From an uncultured Pelagibacteraceae bacterium (GTDB taxonomy: Bacteria > Pseudomonadota > Alphaproteobacteria > Pelagibacterales > Pelagibacteraceae), in NCBI GenBank assembly GCA_902613545.1, contig CACMHW010000001.1, positions 154,501 through 218,500 on the forward strand: a DNA stretch of 64,000 nucleotides, written 5' to 3'. A program made the translations under genes and the position numbers. Below the pieces are notes generated by a model. That model did no database searches. It saw nothing but the letters and a program-made list of their open reading frames with translations, and was not told the origin of the DNA. Numbering within the stretch: position 1 is the first letter of the stretch; the number at the start of each line of letters is the position of its first letter. Of this stretch, positions 7,466 through 14,659 are shown piece by piece.

Positions 7466-8782
7466 ATGTATTTATTATCAAAATTCCCTATTACAAAATC
7501 AAATTATCTGAATTTATTAATATTTATAATTCCAGTGAGTTTTGTTGCTGGTAATATGGTTATAAATATTAATTTAATATTACTAATTCTATCGACATTA
7601 ATTTTATACGGTAAGGAAGTTTTTAAAATTAAATATTTTTTTTTAGATAAATTATTTTTTACATTCTTTTTTTTGGTTTTATTAACTGGCATAATCAATG
7701 ATTACTATTTTTACTCAAACAGTATACCTTGGAAAGCTTATTTTGATACAATTGTTAAATCTATTTTTTTCTTAAAATATTTACTTTTATATATTGTGTT
7801 AAGATATTTAATTGAGACAAATACTTTAAGTTTTAAGTATTTTTTTACTTCATGTACATTGATGTCTGTATTTGTCAGTTTTGATATTATTTATCAATTT
7901 TTCAATGGAACAGATATCTTTGGTTATAGGGGAATTAAGAATAATCTTGGAGGGCCTTTCGGTGATGAATTAATAGCAGGAGGATACATACAAAGATTTT
8001 CTATTTTTTCTTTTTTTTTAATTCCACTTTTTTATTCTGAAAAATATCTAAAATATTTAAAATTTACTACTCCTTTTCTATTTATATTATTCTTAATAGC
8101 GATTGTGTTATCTGGAAATAGAATGCCGCTATTATTGTTTTTATTAGTAGTCACTTTAATTGTCATTTTTCAAAAACAAACTAGAAAATATTTCTTTCCC
8201 TCAATCATTATTTTTACTCTAGTTTTTTATTTATTATTTAATTTTAATTTTAAAGTAAAAGAGAATTTTAAAGCTTTTTACGATCAAATTTCAAAAATGA
8301 CTATAATTGTTTTAAATAAAGATTTTAATAATAAAAGGATGCCTCCTTACCTTAAAGAATTCACTTCATTTTATGATACCTGGTTGCTGAATAAATATAT
8401 TGGGGGAGGTATAAAAAACTTTAGATATTATTGTCATAAAAGACCTAATATTGATAAAGACTCAAAATTTATTTGTAATATGCACCCTCATAATTATTAC
8501 TTAGAGATACTTACCGAAACAGGTGTTATTGGATTTTTTCTAATATCTATTATTTTTATAATAATTTTATATCTTACATTTTTGAAAAAATATTTCATAA
8601 AATCACAATTGAATGATAATAAAATTATTATAGCTTTTATTTTTTTATTTATTGCTGAAATTTTTCCAATCAAAAGTACTGGAAGTTTTTTTACAACTGG
8701 AAACACAACATATTTATTCTTATTAATAGGAATTTTAATTGGTCTTGCCAGAAAAGATATTTTAATTGAAAAGAAATATTAA
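7466..8782 (+). CDS. O-antigen ligase / polymerase family membrane protein (Wzy_C domain)
   Basis: A 438-residue inner-membrane protein with about eleven predicted helices. The large periplasmic loop ends with the hallmark HPHNYYLEILTETGVIG at about 342-358, which characterises the WaaL/Wzy_C family. Conserved GNRMP precedes it at about 214-218. Members join O-antigen or other glycans from undecaprenyl diphosphate to lipid A-core, or polymerise repeats; sequence alone does not separate the two. It fits the surrounding surface-polysaccharide genes and uppP, which recycles the released carrier. Confidence 0.85.
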   Translation: MYLLSKFPITKSNYLNLLIFIIPVSFVAGNMVININLILLILSTLILYGKEVFKIKYFFLDKLFFTFFFLVLLTGIINDYYFYSNSIPWKAYFDTIVKSIFFLKYLLLYIVLRYLIETNTLSFKYFFTSCTLMSVFVSFDIIYQFFNGTDIFGYRGIKNNLGGPFGDELIAGGYIQRFSIFSFFLIPLFYSEKYLKYLKFTTPFLFILFLIAIVLSGNRMPLLLFLLVVTLIVIFQKQTRKYFFPSIIIFTLVFYLLFNFNFKVKENFKAFYDQISKMTIIVLNKDFNNKRMPPYLKEFTSFYDTWLLNKYIGGGIKNFRYYCHKRPNIDKDSKFICNMHPHNYYLEILTETGVIGFFLISIIFIIILYLTFLKKYFIKSQLNDNKIIIAFIFLFIAEIFPIKSTGSFFTTGNTTYLFLLIGILIGLARKDILIEKKY

Positions 8783-8800
8783 AGATATAGATTCATAATA

Positions 8801-9973
8801 ATGAAAAATATTTATATTACATCGGCTATTAGAACTGCTGTTGGGTCTCTAGGCAAAACTTTAAAAAATATTAAAGCGGAAGATTTAGGATCGACTGTTA
8901 TTTCCGGTGCTGTGGCACAATCTAAATTGAAGACTAATGATTTAGATGAAATTATAATGGGTCAAGTTTTAACAGGAGGCAGTGGTCAAAATCCAGCAAG
9001 ACAAGCAGCAATGAAATCAGGTGTACCAAAAGAAAAACCTGCCTACGTTGTAAATCAAGTTTGTGGTTCAGGTATAAGATCTGTTGCTTCTGGTTTTCAA
9101 AGTATAAAATCAGGTGATGCAAAAATACTAGTCGCTGGTGGTCAAGAAAATATGTCATTAGCGCCTCACGTGATCCATTTAAGGGATGGCAAAAAGTTAG
9201 GGGATGCAGAATTAATTGATACAATGATAAAGGACGGGTTATGGGATGCGTTTAATGGCTATCACATGGGAATAACAGCAGAGAATGTCGCAGAAAAATT
9301 TCAAGTGACCAGAGATGAACAAGATAAATTTGCTCATTACTCTCAAGAGAAAGCTTTAAAAGCACAGAAAGACGGTAAGTTTAAAGATGAAATAATAAAT
9401 TTAAAAATTAAATCTAAAAAAGCTGAATTAAATTTTGAAAAGGATGAACACCCAAGAGAAGGTATTAGTTTAGATGTACTTTCAAGATTGAAACCAGTTT
9501 TTAAAAAAGATGGTACTGTTACAGCAGGGAACGCATCAGGAATTAATGATGGAGCAGCTGCTGTTACCCTTATGGCGAGTGATGAAGCTGAAAAAAGAAA
9601 TATAGAAAAATTAGTTTCAATAAAATCTTGGGCTAGTTGTGGAGTGGATCCAGCTTTAATGGGAACAGGTCCAATACCTTCGGCAAAAAAAGCTTTAGAT
9701 TTAGCTGGATGGACTATCAAAGATGTGGATTTATTTGAAATCAACGAAGCTTTTGCAGCCCAGAGTTTAGCTGTGATCAAAACACTTTCTATTCCAAGTG
9801 AAAAAGTAAATGTAAACGGAGGCGCTATTGCTTTAGGTCATCCAATTGGAGCATCTGGGACTCGAATTCTTGTAACGCTTATTCATGAAATGATTAAAAG
9901 AGATGCTAAAAAAGGTTTAGCGACTCTTTGTATAGGTGGTGGAATGGGTATAGCAATGTGTGTTGAAAGATAA
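8801..9973 (+). CDS. phaA: Acetyl-CoA C-acetyltransferase (thiolase)
   Basis: Condenses two acetyl-CoA to acetoacetyl-CoA or runs the reverse thiolysis. The 390-residue length is typical of biosynthetic thiolases. The catalytic triad is in place: Cys88 in VNQVCGSGIRS, His347 in GGAIALGHPIGASG and Cys377 in TLCIGGGMG. Together with acetoacetyl-CoA synthetase at 12464-14392 it could complete acetoacetate breakdown to acetyl-CoA. The names atoB and phaA are both used for this family; I cannot separate them here. It follows the O-antigen gene by 18 bases. Confidence 0.94.
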   Translation: MKNIYITSAIRTAVGSLGKTLKNIKAEDLGSTVISGAVAQSKLKTNDLDEIIMGQVLTGGSGQNPARQAAMKSGVPKEKPAYVVNQVCGSGIRSVASGFQSIKSGDAKILVAGGQENMSLAPHVIHLRDGKKLGDAELIDTMIKDGLWDAFNGYHMGITAENVAEKFQVTRDEQDKFAHYSQEKALKAQKDGKFKDEIINLKIKSKKAELNFEKDEHPREGISLDVLSRLKPVFKKDGTVTAGNASGINDGAAAVTLMASDEAEKRNIEKLVSIKSWASCGVDPALMGTGPIPSAKKALDLAGWTIKDVDLFEINEAFAAQSLAVIKTLSIPSEKVNVNGGAIALGHPIGASGTRILVTLIHEMIKRDAKKGLATLCIGGGMGIAMCVER

Positions 9974-9974
9974 T

Positions 9975-10520
9975 TTAAATTATCGAAGCTCTATTTTTTT
10001 TGTAGTTTTTCATCCATAAACTAAAAACTTTAATTGCCTCATTCATGTTTTTATTTTTGTGAGGGTGTTTTTTAGCTCTACCTAACATAGTTGCGATAAC
10101 ATTTACTTGGTATTTTAAATCTCTATTTTTAATAATTTTAATAGTGTGTATTGCTTTTTTTTTATCTTTGAACCCAAGTCCCTGTGTTGTTGTTTTAGGA
10201 TTATAATCTGAAAATAATGATAAATTTAAAGGTCTAATCTTTTTATTTTTTAAAACTGTGGACATCGGCATTTTATCTATAATCTTAAATATCTTTTTAC
10301 TATCAAAACTTTTAAATGATTTTTTTTTTATACCGTCAAACCCGAATAATTCTATTGAGAAATTATTGTTAACTTTTTTTGAGATTAGTTTGATCACTCT
10401 TTTATGAAATTTTTTTATATTCTTTTGATATAGCTCTTTAGCCTTCTTATACTCTAAACTTTTATAATTAGGTGTTTTGATCATTAATATCCTGCATTTC
10501 CATTTATATTTTTCTATCAT
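9975..10520 (-). CDS. Conserved-looking basic protein of unknown function
   Basis: A 181-residue, strongly basic soluble protein that I do not recognise with certainty. It has no signal peptide or membrane helix. Features that look conserved are TPNYKSLEYKKAKELY near the N-terminus, TTTQGLGFKDKKKA at about 110-123, and a C-terminal helical segment VIATMLGRAKKHPHKNKNM at about 141-159 with adjacent HPH residues. The mix of GLGF and clustered basic residues would suit nucleic-acid binding, but this is only an impression. It is convergent with the thiolase gene (1-base gap) and divergent from the deacetylase-like gene. Confidence 0.7.
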   Translation of the reverse strand: MIEKYKWKCRILMIKTPNYKSLEYKKAKELYQKNIKKFHKRVIKLISKKVNNNFSIELFGFDGIKKKSFKSFDSKKIFKIIDKMPMSTVLKNKKIRPLNLSLFSDYNPKTTTQGLGFKDKKKAIHTIKIIKNRDLKYQVNVIATMLGRAKKHPHKNKNMNEAIKVFSLWMKNYKKNRASII

Positions 10521-10564
10521 TTGTCCTCTTTAAAAAATTTAATATTAAAGTATAGATAAATAAT

Positions 10565-11458
10565 ATGGAATTTCCTGTGGTAAATCATCCAGATTATGTC
10601 GCCAAAATAAACGATGACAACAAATTTCCTATAAAGAAATTTGGCGCACTAGCAAAACACCTTTTAGATAAGGGTGTGGTTAAAAAGTTTCATATACCAA
10701 AAGAATGTTCTATTGAAACTATGAAAACTTCACATTCTTTGAAATATATAAATGATATTAAAAATAAGACACTTGATTTAAGAGCCCAAAAAAAAATTGG
10801 GTTTCCAATTAATGATAGCGTTGTTAGAAGATCTTTTGTGGCAACTGGTGGTACAGTTCTTGCAAGTAAGTTAGCTTTAGAAACAAAGCTTGCTTGTAAT
10901 ACTGCAGGAGGTAGCCATCATGCAACTTTTGATTTTGGGGCAGGATACTGTGTGTTTAATGATACAGCCGTTGCTGCAAACTATTTAAAAAATAAAGGAT
11001 ACGCAAAAAGGATCTTAATTTTAGATTTAGATGTTCACCAAGGAAATGGAAATTCAGAAATATTTAAAGATGATAAAAATGTTTTAACTTTTAGTATGCA
11101 TTGTGCAACTAATTATCCTGCAAAAAAATCTAAAAGCGACATGGATGTCGAGCTCCAAGATAACATGGAAGATAATGAATACCTCAATATTTTAAATGAA
11201 AACTTAAAAAAGTTAAATCAAAACAAGTATGATTTCGTGTTTTATGTTGCAGGAGTTGATATTCATTATAATGACAGATTAGGAAAACTCAAAATCACTG
11301 ATGAAGGAATTAACAAAAGAGATCAGATAGTAATTGAAAACTTCTACTCAAAAAATATCCCTTTGTGTGGTGTTCTCGGCGGAGGCTACAATAAAAGTTT
11401 TGATAAACTTATAGAGCTTCATTCAATGTTACACAAAAATTGTGCTGATTATTTTTAA
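10565..11458 (+). CDS. Histone deacetylase-like amidohydrolase
   Basis: Zinc-dependent deacetylase-fold protein; bacterial members deacetylate acetyl-lysine, acetylpolyamines or small amides. The 297-residue sequence keeps the His-His dyad GGSHHA (His118, His119), the zinc ligands Asp156 and His158 in LDLDVHQGNGN, and the third Asp in AGVDIHYND. FGAGYCVFNDTAVAA at 124-138 is the usual loop between them. The substrate cannot be told. It lies close to acetyl-CoA metabolic genes, but on a separate transcript. Confidence 0.9.
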   Translation: MEFPVVNHPDYVAKINDDNKFPIKKFGALAKHLLDKGVVKKFHIPKECSIETMKTSHSLKYINDIKNKTLDLRAQKKIGFPINDSVVRRSFVATGGTVLASKLALETKLACNTAGGSHHATFDFGAGYCVFNDTAVAANYLKNKGYAKRILILDLDVHQGNGNSEIFKDDKNVLTFSMHCATNYPAKKSKSDMDVELQDNMEDNEYLNILNENLKKLNQNKYDFVFYVAGVDIHYNDRLGKLKITDEGINKRDQIVIENFYSKNIPLCGVLGGGYNKSFDKLIELHSMLHKNCADYF

Positions 11459-11460
11459 AT

Positions 11461-11506
11461 AGTCCTGGCTTTAGATGACTTAAATTTAGGGACTAAAGCC
11501 AAGACT
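11461..11506. terminator. Hairpin between convergent genes, candidate terminator
   Basis: GGCTTTAG (about 11467-11474) and CTAAAGCC (11493-11500) form an 8-base perfect stem, extended outward by AGTC/GACT across a mismatch. It starts 2 bases after the deacetylase-like stop and faces the convergent lyase-like gene. The U-tract expected of an intrinsic terminator is weak (only TTAATT follows), so it may act as an mRNA 3'-end stabiliser. Confidence 0.45.
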
Positions 11507-11592
11507 TAATTCAAATATAAGGCTTACGGCTATTAAACTTAACGTATAAAACTGACGCGCTACAATTTTATCAGAAATTATTTAAATTAATC

Positions 11593-12453
11593 TTATATTT
11601 GTTGTATTTTGCTTACTAATAATTTTTTTCTTTCGTTACTTAAACTAAACCCAGCAAAGTATATTGTATGAGATGGGAATTGATATCCTTCAGGATACAT
11701 GGCACCACCATATTCAGGATGAGAATACGTGCCATATTTAATATCAACATAATCGTGAGAAGCTGTTTTAAATCCTGATCTATTAACTTTTAACTCATTA
11801 TTAATATATACTTTTATAAAGCCATCATATTTTTTTGAATATCTAATATTAAATTCAACTTTGTGCCATTTGCCTTTTAGATTTTTTTCATCAATGACAT
11901 GATTACCTTCAATAGAAAGTTTTCCGTTATAAATAGAGGCAGAAAATTGGGGCGCATAACCTCCCACAGTTTGGCCTCCTTTGCGATTAATACTATAAAA
12001 TTGTGTTATGTAAGGTTGTAAAAATTTGTCTTCTAAATTACCAGGTATGTTAGGGACATAGAAATAATAACCTACCCATATTTCTTTTGCTTTCTTGCCT
12101 ATTCTTATATCTCCGCTTGAGGCAACTTCAAGTCTTAATCTATTACTATTACAATCAGTAGTCCCAGTTCCTATTTTAACATTATTTTCTCTCCAGAAAT
12201 GCCCTGCTGTCCCACAATCACCTTTTCTAGGACTAAAGTTTTCAATTAGTTTAAAAGGTGATGTGCCTGTAGGGTCCTTGATTATAGTATAATTATGTTT
12301 ACCTAATTCTTTTTTTAAATAATTAGCTATATGAACCTTGTCAATCTTACCCCTTTTTAAATAGTTAGGATCTTTAGATACAATATCGGCAAATACAAAG
12401 TTGATCATCATAAAAAAAGTTGCATTGATATAAAATGTGACCAGTTTTTTCAT
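11593..12453 (-). CDS. Secreted heparin-lyase-like (polysaccharide lyase) protein
   Basis: A 286-residue exported protein. Residues 1-22 form a signal peptide (MKKLVTFYINATFF... ending FVFA). The mature part looks like the concanavalin-like jelly-roll of the heparin lyase I/alginate-lyase-like family: NRLRLEVASSGDIRIG, EIWVGYYFYVP, FYSINRKGGQ near 135-145, then GKWHKVEFNIRYSKK and a closing IYFAGFSLS strand. It probably cleaves or binds an acidic polysaccharide in the periplasm or outside. Secreted carbohydrate-active enzymes are rare in streamlined SAR11 genomes. The family assignment is from remembered pattern, not a search. Confidence 0.65.
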   Translation of the reverse strand: MKKLVTFYINATFFMMINFVFADIVSKDPNYLKRGKIDKVHIANYLKKELGKHNYTIIKDPTGTSPFKLIENFSPRKGDCGTAGHFWRENNVKIGTGTTDCNSNRLRLEVASSGDIRIGKKAKEIWVGYYFYVPNIPGNLEDKFLQPYITQFYSINRKGGQTVGGYAPQFSASIYNGKLSIEGNHVIDEKNLKGKWHKVEFNIRYSKKYDGFIKVYINNELKVNRSGFKTASHDYVDIKYGTYSHPEYGGAMYPEGYQFPSHTIYFAGFSLSNERKKLLVSKIQQI

Positions 12454-12463
12454 TACTAATTTT

Positions 12464-14392
12464 CTAAGATTTTAGTTGTGGTAAATTTTCATAAAACTTT
12501 AAAGCAGCAGGATTGGCAATAGCTTGTAAATTATTGATTTTTTCCCCATTTATTATCTGTCTAACAGCTAATTCCACAATCTTTCCGCTTTTAGTTCTTG
12601 GAATTTCTGGAGCTTTAATAATTATTGCAGGCACATGCTTAGGAGAGCAGTTTTTTCTTATTCTAGATTTAATTAATTGAATTTGCTCATTATTTATTTC
12701 TTGATTATTTTTAGTTGTAACAAATAAAATAATTCTAACATCGTCATCAAATACTTGACCGACAACCAATCCCTCAGTGATAAAATCTATATCTTCTACT
12801 TGCTGGTAAATTTCAGATGTTCCTATTCTCACTCCACCTGGATTTAATGTAGCATCAGATCTTCCACGCATAATAAATCCGTTCTTATCAGTTCTTTCAA
12901 TAAAATCCCCATGGTGCCAAATATTTTTAAATTTTGTGAAGTAAGCTTTATGATATTTTTCACCGCTTTCATCTCCCCAAAATTTTACTGGCATGGATGG
13001 AAAAGGTTGTTTTACTACTAATTCTCCTTTATCTCCATCTGCTGAGCTATTTCCATCATCGGTAAAGACATCAACATCAATACCCAAACTTTGTCCTTGA
13101 ATCTCTCCCTGATAAACATTTGAAAAAAGATTTCCAAGTACTAAACATCCAACTAAATCTGTTCCTCCAGCAATGGAAGCAAGGTGAACATCTTTCTTTA
13201 TATTTTGGTATACATATTTAAAACTTTCCTCTGCTAACGGAGAACCAGTCGAAGTAATAATTTTAACAGAATTTAAATCTAAATTTTTACTATTGTACTT
13301 TTCATTCTTAAGATGATCTATATATTTTGCACTAACACCAAATAAATTGATTTTTTTATTTTGACAATATTCAAGTAGAACATCTATCTTGGGATAAACT
13401 GGAGCTCCGTCAAAAAGAAAAATTGATGATCCTGTAGCAAGCCCCCCTACCAACCAATTCCACATCATCCAGCCAGTTGTTGTGTAATAAAACAATTTTT
13501 CATTGTCTCTTATATCACAATGAAGCATGAACTCTTTATTATGTTCAATTAGTACATTTCCAGTTCCATGGGTAATACATTTTGGTTTTCCAGTCGTACC
13601 ACTTGAGAAAAGAATATAGATTGGATGGTTAAATTCAAACCTTTCAAAAGTCTCATCTGACTCAATGTTTAAAGTCTCTTCAAAATCAATAAAATTTTTT
13701 AAGTTCTCTTTTTCTTTTTTGTAATAATTATAAACTATTACTTTTTCAATCGATGGGATCTGTTTGAGCACTTCATCAACTTTATCTAAAATATTAATTT
13801 TTTTTCCATTATAAAAATAATAATCACTTGTAATTAAAACTTTTGGCTCAATTTGTTTAAACCTATCAACCACACCTTGGACTCCGAAATCTGGAGAGCA
13901 TGACGACCATATTATTCCATTTTTAGCACAGGCTAAAAAACTGATTATGGTTTCTATTTTGTTTGGTACGTAGGCAGCAACTCTATCACCTTTTTTTAAG
14001 TTTAACTTTTGAAGATAATTAGAAAATTTACAAACCTTTTCATATAAATTATTCCAGGTTATATGTTCTTCAAAACCTTTTTCAGACAAAAAGTTTATAG
14101 CGATATCATTTGATTTTTTCTTAAGAATATTTTCTGCATAATTTAGTTTTGAATCTGGAAAGAATTTTGATTTGTTAAAAACTTTATCTTTTTTAATTAT
14201 TACTGATCCTTTGTTTCCAATAATTTTAGAATAATCCCAAAACTTTGACCAGAAATCTTCGGGATTTTTTACTGACCATTTCCACAATTCTTTAAAATTA
14301 CTTGAGGATTTGAAATTTATAAAGTGACAAAAATCTTGTAAGATAGAGTCCTGTTTTAACTTCTTAGAAGGTTGCCAGAGAGGTTTATTCAT
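12464..14392 (-). CDS. aacS: Acetoacetyl-CoA synthetase (acetoacetate-CoA ligase)
   Basis: Activates acetoacetate with ATP and CoA to acetoacetyl-CoA. The 642-residue protein shows the N-terminal cap domain typical of acetyl/acetoacetyl-CoA synthetases (PLWQPSKKLKQDS), the P-loop YILFSSGTTGKPKCITHG near 260-277, TTGWMMWNWLVGGLATG, and the C-terminal PRTKSGKIVE with the acylation-sensitive Lys604. The N-terminal opening and GWMMWNW favour acetoacetyl- over acetyl-CoA synthetase. It ends 10 bases before the secreted lyase-like gene on the same strand, so both may be on one transcript. A perfect AGCTAAATTAGCT dyad lies just upstream of the start (about 14397-14409). Confidence 0.9.
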   Translation of the reverse strand: MNKPLWQPSKKLKQDSILQDFCHFINFKSSSNFKELWKWSVKNPEDFWSKFWDYSKIIGNKGSVIIKKDKVFNKSKFFPDSKLNYAENILKKKSNDIAINFLSEKGFEEHITWNNLYEKVCKFSNYLQKLNLKKGDRVAAYVPNKIETIISFLACAKNGIIWSSCSPDFGVQGVVDRFKQIEPKVLITSDYYFYNGKKINILDKVDEVLKQIPSIEKVIVYNYYKKEKENLKNFIDFEETLNIESDETFERFEFNHPIYILFSSGTTGKPKCITHGTGNVLIEHNKEFMLHCDIRDNEKLFYYTTTGWMMWNWLVGGLATGSSIFLFDGAPVYPKIDVLLEYCQNKKINLFGVSAKYIDHLKNEKYNSKNLDLNSVKIITSTGSPLAEESFKYVYQNIKKDVHLASIAGGTDLVGCLVLGNLFSNVYQGEIQGQSLGIDVDVFTDDGNSSADGDKGELVVKQPFPSMPVKFWGDESGEKYHKAYFTKFKNIWHHGDFIERTDKNGFIMRGRSDATLNPGGVRIGTSEIYQQVEDIDFITEGLVVGQVFDDDVRIILFVTTKNNQEINNEQIQLIKSRIRKNCSPKHVPAIIIKAPEIPRTKSGKIVELAVRQIINGEKINNLQAIANPAALKFYENLPQLKS

Positions 14393-14572
14393 AAGAGCTA
14401 ATTTAGCTTTTATGAAATTATTTTAATATATATTTTTTTAGTAGAAATTTCTGAACAATATGACCTTGATTGCCTCTAATTTCCTTCTTTTTGAACAAAA
14501 AATTAATTAACCATTTCATGCTTAATTAAAGCATTTAGACATGACAAAAAGTGGCAAAAAATGTGTCAAAAA

Positions 14573-14653
14573 TTGAACTATTCAACTTATGAGCGCTATT
14601 CTTTCTAGTTTATTATTCAATAACTTTTTTATATGTTCCAACCAGTTTATAAT
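14573..14653 (+). promoter_or_regulatory. aceE upstream region: candidate promoters and dyad
   Basis: Two promoter readings exist in the 267-base gap. TTGAAC (14573-14578), 18 bases, TATTCT (14597-14602) would give an mRNA with a leader of about 50 bases. A perfect TATAAT at 14648-14653 lies only 6 bases before the ATG at 14660, which would make the transcript essentially leaderless. TTGAA-CTA-TTCAA (14573-14585) is a perfect dyad that could be an operator. Further upstream TGACA and TGTCA flank 17 bases (about 14542-14568). Confidence 0.35.
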
Positions 14654-14659
14654 AGAGTT

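Noticed and set aside
9343-9780. 145-codon minus-strand ORF inside the thiolase gene
   Set aside because: Antisense to a gene with an intact catalytic triad; no start signals or family motifs.
14522-14577. Short ORF MTKSGKKCVKN in the aceE leader as a leader peptide
   Set aside because: Eleven codons without ribosome-binding site or attenuator-like hairpin downstream; likely chance.
14633-14659. Upstream start of aceE adding nine residues
   Set aside because: The extension crosses a perfect TATAAT, lacks a ribosome-binding site, and precedes a start (MAQNISVPDIG) that aligns with the AceF N-terminus.
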